Shown piece by piece: positions 8,887 through 17,776 of a stretch of DNA of 64,000 nucleotides (position 1 is the first letter of the stretch; each line of letters begins with the position of its first letter). Source of the DNA: Fuerstiella sp041398845 (lineage in GTDB: Bacteria > Planctomycetota > Planctomycetia > Planctomycetales > Planctomycetaceae); the NCBI GenBank assembly GCA_041398845.1, contig JAWKTZ010000012.1, positions 366,749 through 430,748 on the forward strand, read 5' to 3'. The notes under the pieces were generated by a model that saw only the letters and a list, made by a program, of their open reading frames with translations, did not search any database and was not told where the DNA came from. Both the position numbers and the translations under genes were made by a program.

Positions 8887-8993
8887 TAGAGGCTATCTGA
8901 AAAAGGGGTCTGACCCTCTCCGGGCAGCAGGATTCGTATTCAAATCCTGCTGCCCTCCAGCGTAGGTCAGACCCCTTTTTCAGATAGCCTCTA
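8887..8993. repeat. Palindromic element family A, copy 3
   Basis: The outer arms are the same as copies 1, 2 and 4, with a different central spacer (GATTCGTATTCAAATC). This copy is wholly intergenic: the only family A copy not touching a stop codon. The 8757-9286 stretch otherwise shows no gene and must contain the acnA promoter. Confidence 0.9.
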
Positions 8994-9286
8994 CGATGTT
9001 ACAGTTTCCCATCGCTGCGTCACACCTTCTCTGAAGGTGTGCCACCCGCCGAAGTCGGTCATAATTCCCGGTGATTTCCGGTCACAGGTGCTCGCACATT
9101 GAGACTTTTTGCAGTCAGTCTCATACAATCCCGGGGAACTGATTTCGGCTGGCATTATGGGCTGTTTGGTTCACCCGCAGTCGACACGCCTGGAGGTTTC
9201 TCCGCCCGGCGTGTTGCTGCAGATCAGTCGTGGCCTTGAACGGCCTGTCGCTCCCATCCTTCAGCGAAAACACCACAAGCAAATCC

Positions 9287-12034
9287 ATGACGTCATCCAA
9301 CCCATTCGGCGCCGAAGCTACTCTGTCCACCTCTGGCGGCGACGTGAAGTATTTCCGTCTGCGGAAACTGGCCGAAGACGGAATCGGCGACATCGACCGG
9401 CTGCCGTTCTCCATCCGCGTTCTGCTGGAAGCCTGCCTGCGAAATGTCGATGGCTTCATCGTGAATCCGGATGATGTGACGAACCTTGTCAACTGGAACG
9501 CGGCCGCTCCGGCTCAGGTGGAAGTGCCGTTTAAGCCCGGTCGAGTTGTGCTGCAGGACTTCACCGGAGTGCCGGCGGTTGTCGACCTTGCCGCACTGCG
9601 AAGTGCCATGGTCCGGATGGGCGGTGATCCCACGAGGATCAATCCTCTGGTCCAGTGTGATCTGGTGGTGGACCACAGTGTGCAGGTGGATGAATTCGCC
9701 AGCCGCTTTGCGTTGAAACACAATGTCGAAATCGAATTTGAACGCAACGCGGAACGTTATGAGTTCCTGCGCTGGGGACAGAAGGCCTTCAGAAACTTCA
9801 GTGTGGTTCCACCGGCGACGGGCATTGTGCATCAGGTCAATCTGGAATACCTTGCCAAAGTGGTGATGGTGACCAACGGAGTCGCTTATCCCGACAGCCT
9901 TGTCGGCACCGACAGCCATACCACAATGATCAACGGCCTGGGAGTTGTCGGCTGGGGCGTCGGTGGCATTGAAGCCGAAGCGGTGATGCTGGGACAGCCG
10001 ATCTACATGCTGACTCCGGAAGTTGTCGGCTTCAAACTCACCGGTGCCCTGCCGGAAGGTGCCACCGCCACCGACCTGGTGCTGACAGTCACGCAGATGC
10101 TGCGAGCTCACGGGTGCGTCGGCAAGTTCGTCGAATTCTATGGCGAAGGCATGGCGAAGCTCGGACTTGCGGACCGGGCAACTCTGGCCAACATGGCACC
10201 GGAATACGGTGCGACCATGGGCTTCTTTCCCGTGGACGGAATCACGCTGCAGTATCTGGAACGCACGGGGCGACCCGCTGACCTGATCGATCTGGTCGAA
10301 CGCTATACCAAAGAGCAGGGTCTGTTCCGTACCGATGATGCTCGGGAACCGGAGTTCAGCAGTTCACTGGAGCTGGACATGAGCACTGTGGTGCCGTCGC
10401 TGGCCGGACCGAAGCGACCACAGGACCGAATCTTTCTGTCGGCCATGCAAAGCCAGTGGCGGCAGGACGTGGGAAATGTGTTTGGTCGTCCGAGTCCGTC
10501 TGCCGATTCCACGCCGGGCAAGATGGTGTCAGAAGGCGGACCAGCCTCAGCCACGGCTGTGGCAACTCACGAAGTCGGCAGCGTCGATGCCGTCATTGAT
10601 GGCGAAACGGTTCAGTTGAAAGACGGTTCTGTCGTGATCGCCGCCATCACCAGTTGTACCAACACAAGCAACCCCAGCGTGATGATCGGAGCTGGCCTGC
10701 TGGCTCGCAACGCCGTCGCCAAAGGGTTGACTCGCAAACCCTGGGTGAAAAGCAGCCTTGCACCGGGATCTCGAGTTGTCACCGAATATCTGGCCAAGTC
10801 CGGACTCGACAAACCTCTGGATGAACTTGGCTTTCAGACAGTCGGCTACGGTTGTACGACCTGCATCGGCAACAGCGGACCGTTGCCGGACCCCGTGGCC
10901 GAGGCGGTCACCAAAGGGGACCTTGTGGCTGCCGCCGTGTTGTCGGGCAATCGCAACTTTGAAGGTCGAGTGAACCCGCTGGTGAAAGCGAACTATCTGG
11001 CCAGTCCACCACTGGTCGTGGCGTATTCTCTGGTGGGAACGGTGGACATCGACCTGGACCACGATCCTCTCGGACAGGATTCTCAGGGCAACGACGTGTA
11101 CCTGAAAGACATCTGGCCGTCTCAGGAAGAAATCACCGAAACCATTGCCGCGTCGATGACGCCACAGATGTTCACCGAACAGTATTCTCAGGCAGCGACC
11201 GGCCCGGAAGAATGGCAGGCGATCAAAAGCTCGGACAGTGCGCTGTACGAATGGAATCCTGACAGCACCTATGTTCAGGAACCGCCGTTCTTTGTGGACA
11301 TGCCGGTCGAACCGCTTCCGATTCAGGCCATCGAAGGAGCTCGCTGTCTGATTTCCGTTGGTGATTCCACAACCACCGACCACATCAGTCCGGCCGGAGC
11401 CATCAAGCCCACCAGTCCGGCAGGCAAATGGCTGCAGAGTCAGGGTGTGGATGTCAAAGACTTCAACAGCTACGGAAGTCGTCGCGGGAATGACCGCGTC
11501 ATGACGCGAGGCACGTTCGCCAACATTCGCCTGAAGAATCTGCTGGCACCGGGCACCGAAGGCAGCGTCACCATCCACTATCCCAGCGGCGAACAGACAT
11601 CGATTTACGATGCCGCCATGAAGTATCAGGACCAGAACATTCCGTTGATCGCATTGGCCGGAGCGGAATACGGCACCGGATCGTCCCGTGACTGGGCGGC
11701 CAAGGGAACATTTCTGCTGGGCATCAAGGCGGTGATTGCCACCAGCTTTGAACGGATCCACCGCAGCAACCTTGTGGGAATGGGAGTTCTGCCGCTGCAG
11801 TTCCGCCAGGGAGAAAGCCGCGAAAGCCTTGACCTTGACGGAACGGAAGTCTTCGACATCCGCCTCGACGATTCTCTGGAACCTCGCCAGGCCGTCGAAG
11901 TGACAGCTCGCAAGGCCAACGGCGACGAAGTCCACTTCGTCACCACCTGCCGCATTGATACACCGGTCGAAGTCGATTACTACCGCAACGGCGGAATTTT
12001 GCACACTGTCCTGCGGCAGTTGGCAAAAAGTTAA
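9287..12034 (+). CDS. acnA: Aconitate hydratase
   Basis: The protein has 915 residues from the ATG at 9287; the in-frame ATG at 9230 adds 19 non-conserved residues. It interconverts citrate and isocitrate in the TCA cycle. The [4Fe-4S] ligands are visible as TSCTNTSNP (about residue 456) and GYGCTTCIGNSGP (about residues 522-525). The swivel domain contains TTDHISPAG, GSRRGND and GSSRDWAAKG. Length and motif order match the IRP/AcnA branch. One internal stretch (about residues 395-440) carries a low-complexity insertion relative to compact homologues. Confidence 0.97.
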   Translation: MTSSNPFGAEATLSTSGGDVKYFRLRKLAEDGIGDIDRLPFSIRVLLEACLRNVDGFIVNPDDVTNLVNWNAAAPAQVEVPFKPGRVVLQDFTGVPAVVDLAALRSAMVRMGGDPTRINPLVQCDLVVDHSVQVDEFASRFALKHNVEIEFERNAERYEFLRWGQKAFRNFSVVPPATGIVHQVNLEYLAKVVMVTNGVAYPDSLVGTDSHTTMINGLGVVGWGVGGIEAEAVMLGQPIYMLTPEVVGFKLTGALPEGATATDLVLTVTQMLRAHGCVGKFVEFYGEGMAKLGLADRATLANMAPEYGATMGFFPVDGITLQYLERTGRPADLIDLVERYTKEQGLFRTDDAREPEFSSSLELDMSTVVPSLAGPKRPQDRIFLSAMQSQWRQDVGNVFGRPSPSADSTPGKMVSEGGPASATAVATHEVGSVDAVIDGETVQLKDGSVVIAAITSCTNTSNPSVMIGAGLLARNAVAKGLTRKPWVKSSLAPGSRVVTEYLAKSGLDKPLDELGFQTVGYGCTTCIGNSGPLPDPVAEAVTKGDLVAAAVLSGNRNFEGRVNPLVKANYLASPPLVVAYSLVGTVDIDLDHDPLGQDSQGNDVYLKDIWPSQEEITETIAASMTPQMFTEQYSQAATGPEEWQAIKSSDSALYEWNPDSTYVQEPPFFVDMPVEPLPIQAIEGARCLISVGDSTTTDHISPAGAIKPTSPAGKWLQSQGVDVKDFNSYGSRRGNDRVMTRGTFANIRLKNLLAPGTEGSVTIHYPSGEQTSIYDAAMKYQDQNIPLIALAGAEYGTGSSRDWAAKGTFLLGIKAVIATSFERIHRSNLVGMGVLPLQFRQGESRESLDLDGTEVFDIRLDDSLEPRQAVEVTARKANGDEVHFVTTCRIDTPVEVDYYRNGGILHTVLRQLAKS

Positions 12035-12053
12035 CGCCTGGTAACCTGCTGGT

Positions 12054-12740
12054 TCAGGCGGCTTTGCGTGTGCGTCGTTGTTTTTTTGTCAGCCGGTATT
12101 CAATGGCATTGCCCTGTTTGCCGCAGGGTTCGATGTGCTGCATCTGGCGAAAACAGTACGCGGCTTTCTGAGCCAGCCAGCGGGGCATGTTGCCGGTTTC
12201 GGCAAGGTGAGCTGTGGTGAAGACTTCCGGAACGTCCAGATTCAGTTCTGTCCACAGGTCCTGCACCGATGTCAGCGAGACCGTTCGCTGAATTTCAACA
12301 AGGCTGCGATCCTGGACGCTGTGTTTTCTCCGCCACGTTCTGCGTTTTGCAGGAACTCGCACTTCTTCCTGTTCCGTCAGCAACACATCAAGCTGCAGAT
12401 TGGGATGCGGAAATGCTTTGGTGAAATGCACAAGCTCCAGAAAAATGTAAGGCAGGGTCTGCTTTGCCGGGCTGTAGCGACTGCTCACAACCCGGCCGTT
12501 GCGGCGAGCTTTCTTCAGCAGCTTCTTTCGTGTGGCGAGCGGCTTGACCACAACGACCTGATGTGTCTTCGTCAGCCTGCGAATCTTGTCGCGGATTGCC
12601 AGCAGCGAAGCACACTGAATTTCAATCAGCCGATTCTGAGCATCAATCGCGTCGATCCGATATCCGTCCAGATCAACTTCATGCCGACTTTCATCGTCGA
12701 CATAGTGCCGCTTCAGTTGGTTATGAAGAGTGCTCGCCAT
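12054..12740 (-). CDS. Hypothetical protein with a nuclease-like N-terminus
   Basis: I do not recognise a named family for this 228-residue protein. Residues 20-45 read as beta-strand, Asp, beta-strand (YRIDAIDAQNRLIEIQCA), followed by a helix and VVVVKPL. That is the D ... E-x-Q layout seen in some PD-(D/E)xK nuclease-fold proteins, so a nuclease-like fold is inferred. The rest is basic, with RKKLLKKARRNGR near residues 70-83 and a C-terminal KKQRRTRKAA. It has no signal peptide and is convergent with acnA (19-nt gap). The gene looks intact. Function is unknown. Confidence 0.55.
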   Translation of the reverse strand: MASTLHNQLKRHYVDDESRHEVDLDGYRIDAIDAQNRLIEIQCASLLAIRDKIRRLTKTHQVVVVKPLATRKKLLKKARRNGRVVSSRYSPAKQTLPYIFLELVHFTKAFPHPNLQLDVLLTEQEEVRVPAKRRTWRRKHSVQDRSLVEIQRTVSLTSVQDLWTELNLDVPEVFTTAHLAETGNMPRWLAQKAAYCFRQMQHIEPCGKQGNAIEYRLTKKQRRTRKAA

Positions 12741-12865
12741 CAGCCCGCAGATTCCATTCGGAACGGTGATTCACGCCGATCGGTCACAGCAGACCGTCTG
12801 AGGATGTTAGTTCATTTCGGCCAACGCTGGCTACCCCGCAGCACGACGGGACAGTGCATGGTCTG

Positions 12866-12949
12866 GACCGCTGATATTCGCTGATGAAACGCTGATGATG
12901 GCAATGGACCACCAGCCACGGCCCGCCACTCAGAGTTCATCAGCGGTCA

Positions 12950-12968
<19 letters not shown>
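12866..12968. repeat. Imperfect palindrome family F (CGCTGATGA-type)
   Basis: The left arm GACCGCTGATATTCGCTGAT pairs with the reverse complement of the right arm ending TTATTAGCGGTC. The right arm encodes the last residues (TANKR) and the TGA stop of rlmN on the minus strand, so the element has become part of that reading frame. Confidence 0.65.
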
Positions 12969-14059
<1,091 letters not shown>

Positions 14060-14069
14060 TGAGCTGAAG

Positions 14070-15050
14070 TCATTCCATTCTGCCGTCGCATTCGTCAGCC
14101 AGGTGGACTCGAATGATATCGGCAAACGAGCGATCAGCGACAAATCCCAGCCGGGTTGCTCGGGATGCGTCAAAATTCCGGGGCCAGCCAGCCACCATCT
14201 GGCAGATCGCAGCATCCGGTTCGCGGCGAATCCGAGCCACCACGTTCGCGCCGGCAATTTCCTGCAGCGCGGCGATTTGTTCGCCGACGGTAACCGAAAC
14301 ACCGGGCATCGTCAGGTTTCGGCGAGGTCCGACGGTGGCCGTGTCGATGGCGGCGGCATGCAGCAGAAACCCAACGGCGGAACGGGGCGACGCGTGCCAG
14401 TGACGGACGTCGTCCGAAACCGGAAGCACAGCGTCCCTGCCGGCCAGCGGCTCGCGAATAATGTTGGAAAAAAATCCAGACGCGGCTTTGTTGGGCAGGC
14501 CAGGACGAACACAGATCGTCGGGAGCCGAATGCCGACGCCGTCCATCAGCCCGCGTCGCGAAAAATCGCTCAGCAACAGTTCGCAGATGGCCTTCTGAGT
14601 TCCATAGGATGTGAGCGGAGTGGTGTGGAATTCGTCGCCAATGGCGTCCGGAAACGGTGCCCCGAACACAGCAATGGAACTGGTAAACACAACTCGCGGC
14701 AGGTAATCGTCAACCGCCGCAATCGCGTCGAAGAGGGCTCGCGTTCCGTCCAGATTGATGCGATAGCCTTTGGCAAAGTCCGCCTCGGCTTCTCCGGAAA
14801 CAATTGCTGCCAGATGAAAAATCACATCGGGGCGATCCGCGATGACAGCGGCGGCCTCGCCCGGTTCTGACAGGTCTCCAATGCGGACGTGCAGAGCCAT
14901 GTCGGTTGATGCGGGTGGCGGACTGGCAGCAACGACGTCAAACAACGTGATGTCTGAGATGGGCTGCTGGTTGAGCTGCCCGTCAAGCGCCAGCCGAGCC
15001 GAAAGTTTTCGGCCCACCATGCCAGCCGCGCCGATGATCAGGATTTTCAT
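14070..15050 (-). CDS. denD: NAD-dependent epimerase/dehydratase family, D-erythronate dehydrogenase-like
   Basis: The 326-residue extended SDR protein has the Rossmann motif GAAGMVG at residues 7-13 and catalytic Ser about 124/125, Tyr149 and Lys153 (SYGTQK). The N-terminus MKILIIGAAGMVGRKL and the SDITLFDVV segment match D-erythronate dehydrogenases, which oxidise D-erythronate or other four-carbon sugar acids at C2. No kinase or isomerase of the tetronate pathway is adjacent, so the symbol is by similarity only. It could act on another sugar acid. Confidence 0.75.
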   Translation of the reverse strand: MKILIIGAAGMVGRKLSARLALDGQLNQQPISDITLFDVVAASPPPASTDMALHVRIGDLSEPGEAAAVIADRPDVIFHLAAIVSGEAEADFAKGYRINLDGTRALFDAIAAVDDYLPRVVFTSSIAVFGAPFPDAIGDEFHTTPLTSYGTQKAICELLLSDFSRRGLMDGVGIRLPTICVRPGLPNKAASGFFSNIIREPLAGRDAVLPVSDDVRHWHASPRSAVGFLLHAAAIDTATVGPRRNLTMPGVSVTVGEQIAALQEIAGANVVARIRREPDAAICQMVAGWPRNFDASRATRLGFVADRSFADIIRVHLADECDGRME

Positions 15051-15182
15051 GAAGGGTCTGCGTCCGGTAAAAACCTGTGAAGAGCGTTATGCTCACGATC
15101 AACACGAGTTTTATCCGGAGAACTCCCGGTTGTCGCCCCCAGCGACAGAAATCGCTCAGCAGCCTCTAAACGGCACAAACGA

Positions 15183-15869
15183 CTACCTGCGTGAAAACCG
15201 GTACCCGATTCCTCGCACCGTTTCGATGATGTCAGCGGCCTTGTCCAGTTTTTTTCTGAGTGATCGGACATGAACGTCAATGGTGCGTTCCAGAGCGTTG
15301 GCGTCTTCACCGCGAGCGGTGTCCATCAGTTCCAGCCGGGAGAACGGACGCCCGGGCTGGCTGGACAACGTCCACAGCAGGCGGAATTCCGTGGGGGTCA
15401 GGTCGAGCGGTTTTCCGTCGAGGGTGACGGTGTGATGCAACCGATCGATCTCAATTCCGTTCACGGAAATCCTGTCGCCGGCACCCGTTGCCGATTCGTT
15501 GCGACGCAGCAGCGCCTTGATGCGATGCATCAGGGGGCGTACCTTGAACGGCTTCGTGACATAGTCGTCAGCGCCCATGTTGAAACCGACCACTTCATCG
15601 GATTCTTCGGACCGCGCTGTGAGCATCAGGATGCGGATCTGCTGAGTTCTTGAGTCGCTCCGCAACAGACGGCAGATCTGCAGTCCATCCATGCCTGGCA
15701 ACATCAGATCCAGCACGATCAGATCAGGCGATGTCGACTGGGCCTTCAGCAGACCGTCTCGACCGTCTCGTTCCCAATGAACGAGAAAACCCTCCTTCTC
15801 CAGGTTGTAGATGATGATGTCCGCAATGGACTTTTCATCTTCCACGACAAGGATCGTCTGTTGTCGCAT
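15183..15869 (-). CDS. OmpR/PhoB-family response regulator
   Basis: The protein has 228 residues from the ATG at 15869; the frame stays open to 16004 but the extra residues are not domain-like. The receiver domain (1-120) has acidic D11/E12, phospho-acceptor D54 (VLDLMLPG) and K106 (VTKPF). The winged-helix Trans_Reg_C domain (about 130-228) ends with the typical VRGIGYRF. It is a DNA-binding transcription factor phosphorylated by a histidine kinase. No kinase gene is next to it, so it is an orphan in this window. Confidence 0.93.
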   Translation of the reverse strand: MRQQTILVVEDEKSIADIIIYNLEKEGFLVHWERDGRDGLLKAQSTSPDLIVLDLMLPGMDGLQICRLLRSDSRTQQIRILMLTARSEESDEVVGFNMGADDYVTKPFKVRPLMHRIKALLRRNESATGAGDRISVNGIEIDRLHHTVTLDGKPLDLTPTEFRLLWTLSSQPGRPFSRLELMDTARGEDANALERTIDVHVRSLRKKLDKAADIIETVRGIGYRFSRR

Positions 15870-16292
15870 CAGTCGGTTGTTCCTGTCAGACTGCGGCTCA
15901 CTGAAAGCTTCCGCGTCGGTGTCTGTGTGACGCGAGTTCCTGTGCCATGACTGTAAGTGCGTCCATGACGTGCGGGACTGGTGGGTTTCAACCGTTGTGT
16001 TCACACTGTCGCCTCACGTTGATCTCCGACACTCGGGAAAATTCTGATCTCCTCGCTGAGTTTTGAGGGATGTTAGAGATTGACCGACGCAACGCGACTC
16101 GAATTCCAAATCTTAACACGAAATTCAAATCATCGGCCCTTCGAGGCTGTGAGTTTATTCGTAGGACGGCCTTTTCAGGCCGTCGTTGTCACCAAAAAAC
16201 GGCCGATTTGGACGCCCTGAAAAGGGCGTCCTACATTTATTCACAACCTCTTCCGGACAGGGTGTATTTCCGACGTTCGACCGACGAATGCC
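15870..16292. other. Intergenic region with a family D palindrome
   Basis: No gene is seen. The promoter of the response regulator gene should lie just above 15870. Positions 16160-16235 carry a family D element with arms GTAGGACGGCCTTTTCAGGC and GCCCTGAAAAGGGCGTCCTAC. Confidence 0.6.
16160..16235. repeat. Palindromic element family D (GTAGGACGGCC type), intergenic copy
   Basis: The arms are GTAGGACGGCCTTTTCAGGC and its near-complement, with a loop of about 30 nt. The right arm carries compensating changes (GGACGCCCTGAAAAGGGCGTCC), so each arm is itself palindromic (GGCCTTTTCAGGCC). Confidence 0.85.
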
Positions 16293-17045
16293 TTATTTCG
16301 AGTCTGATTTGGCTTTGATCAGCGGAGCTGTGGTGGATTCGTCGGCCAGGCCGGGCGGAAGTTCCATGATGCGAATCTTTCGAAAGTGGATTTCGCGGCC
16401 TTCGGATTCAAGGCACAGATAGCCCTTTTTCCATGACGCATCACGAATGCCGTTCACGAACTTTCCGTTGACCGACAGTTTGACGTTACCATCCACGGCC
16501 ACCACGACATAGTGGTTCCATTCCCCGTGCCCTTTGCAGCGGTTTTCCAGAGACTTGCTGCGGGTGCCGCGAGGATTTTCCGGCGTTGCCGTCATTCCGC
16601 CGGCTCCAAACAGTTCGCCATGAACATAGGCAATCGGCGGAAGACTTCCATCGGGCCGGCGATTCTGATTCACCCAGTCAAGGTCCAGCATCTGAACTTC
16701 CATTCCGCGCGGCAATCGGTTTTCTGACGGTGCCGCGTCTGACCACAGAAACACTCCGGAGTTGCCTCCGGGTTCCATGTGTCGCCATTCAATGTCCAGA
16801 ATAAAGTTCTCATATTGCCGGTCCGACCGCATGACTCCGATTGGCTGCCCGGTACACACCAACAGCCCGTCTTTGACCGTCCATGTTTCGGGCGTTGTAT
16901 TGACGTCGACCCAGCCGGACAGATCCTTGCCGTTGAACAGATCGCGAAATTCAAGGGACGCATCCTGAGCGGACACGGCGTTCAGGACACCGCCACACAG
17001 CAGCAGCGCCGCCACCCAGCCGCGAATCGAATAAGTTGACTGCAT
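16293..17045 (-). CDS. Exported DUF1080 (3-keto-disaccharide hydrolase-like) protein
   Basis: The 250-residue protein has a signal peptide (residues 1-26, ending NAVSAQ) followed by one concanavalin-like beta-sandwich of the DUF1080 family. Motifs include LFNGKDLSGWVDV, TWTVKDGLLVCTG, DIEWRHMEPGGNSGVFLW and the terminal REIHFRKIRIMELP. Members of the family bind or cleave carbohydrates in the periplasm. Planctomycetes encode many copies and their substrates are mostly undefined. The GcvH-like gene ends 31 nt upstream of this start, on the opposite side of the probable promoter. Confidence 0.88.
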   Translation of the reverse strand: MQSTYSIRGWVAALLLCGGVLNAVSAQDASLEFRDLFNGKDLSGWVDVNTTPETWTVKDGLLVCTGQPIGVMRSDRQYENFILDIEWRHMEPGGNSGVFLWSDAAPSENRLPRGMEVQMLDLDWVNQNRRPDGSLPPIAYVHGELFGAGGMTATPENPRGTRSKSLENRCKGHGEWNHYVVVAVDGNVKLSVNGKFVNGIRDASWKKGYLCLESEGREIHFRKIRIMELPPGLADESTTAPLIKAKSDSK

Positions 17046-17076
17046 GTTCTTTGCCTTTCGGAAATCAAAAACGAAT

Positions 17077-17529
17077 TCAGTTCATCTGACCTTTGATGGT
17101 GCGCTGTGTTTCGTCCCAGCCGTCTTCCAGCACCTGAATGTACTGCTCCGGAGTCAGCAGCGGCGAACTGGTGCGAAACAGATACAGCCAGCCGCTGCCG
17201 TAGTTGTCGGCATTGATGCCGGAGGGATCATTCAGCAGTTCGGAATTGAATTCAATCACCGTGCCGGCGCAGGGAGTAAACAGAGACGAAACCGCCTTGG
17301 CACTTTCGATTTCTCCGATCTCCTGACGATCGCGAACGTCCGCTCCGGCGTCGATGTTCCATTCCAGAAAGTAGACATCCTGCAGCAGGCGAACCGAATA
17401 CGCCGTAAAGCCAACTTTCAGCAGGCCGTTGTCGACAGGCTGCAGCCACAGGTGGCGAGCGCAATAGTGTCGGTCAGTCGGGACAGGGGCCTTAAACTGG
17501 CCCATCATAAAGTGCAGTGGCTCAGACAT
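17077..17529 (-). CDS. Glycine-cleavage H-like (lipoyl-domain) protein
   Basis: The protein has 150 residues from ATG 17529; an ATG at 17568 would add 13 residues including two cysteines. The fold resembles GcvH: strand KVGFTAYSVRLLQDV, then GEIESAKAVSSLFTPCAGTV with the lysine of ESAKA in the position lipoylated in GcvH. The C-terminal GSGWLYLFR also fits. No gcvT or gcvP lies nearby. It may serve a non-canonical lipoate-dependent enzyme or be a stand-alone lipoate carrier. The lipoylation site is inferred from alignment by eye. Confidence 0.7.
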   Translation of the reverse strand: MSEPLHFMMGQFKAPVPTDRHYCARHLWLQPVDNGLLKVGFTAYSVRLLQDVYFLEWNIDAGADVRDRQEIGEIESAKAVSSLFTPCAGTVIEFNSELLNDPSGINADNYGSGWLYLFRTSSPLLTPEQYIQVLEDGWDETQRTIKGQMN

Positions 17530-17697
17530 GCGGATACAGTAATCGACTCCGCACGGTTTATACAGCACACGCCGGAAAATGATCTCAACGCCCGAACGAT
17601 CGGCGATTCGGGCATTCCGGCATTCGCTGGCGCTTGGCTCCAGCCCAACGCGGTGAAGATTCCTGCGTCGTTTGGGAACGGTTCATCAGGATATGTC

Positions 17698-17754
17698 GTA
17701 GTGGATTTCGCCAGAAATCCTGTGAGAAGGGAATTCTGGCGAATTCCGCTACGA
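17698..17754. repeat. Palindromic element family C, inner core only
   Basis: The arms are GTAGTGGATTTCGCCAGAA and TTCTGGCGAATTCCGCTAC. It sits about 22 nt downstream of the stop codon of the 1086-residue membrane protein gene. The outer family C ends are absent here, so the inner core can move on its own. Confidence 0.8.
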
Positions 17755-17776
17755 AGTGTCCCTGGCCACCGGTTCT

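Noticed and set aside
8930..8960. Sequence resembling a tRNA T-arm (ATTCAAATCC)
   Set aside because: It is the spacer of a family A hairpin, with no acceptor stem or anticodon arm.
2786..8993. Clustered repeats considered as a CRISPR array
   Set aside because: They are long palindromes of different families at irregular spacing, with no regular repeat-spacer pattern and no cas genes.
10547..12004. Long minus-strand open frame antisense to aconitase
   Set aside because: It has no domain motifs and is a codon-bias shadow of acnA.
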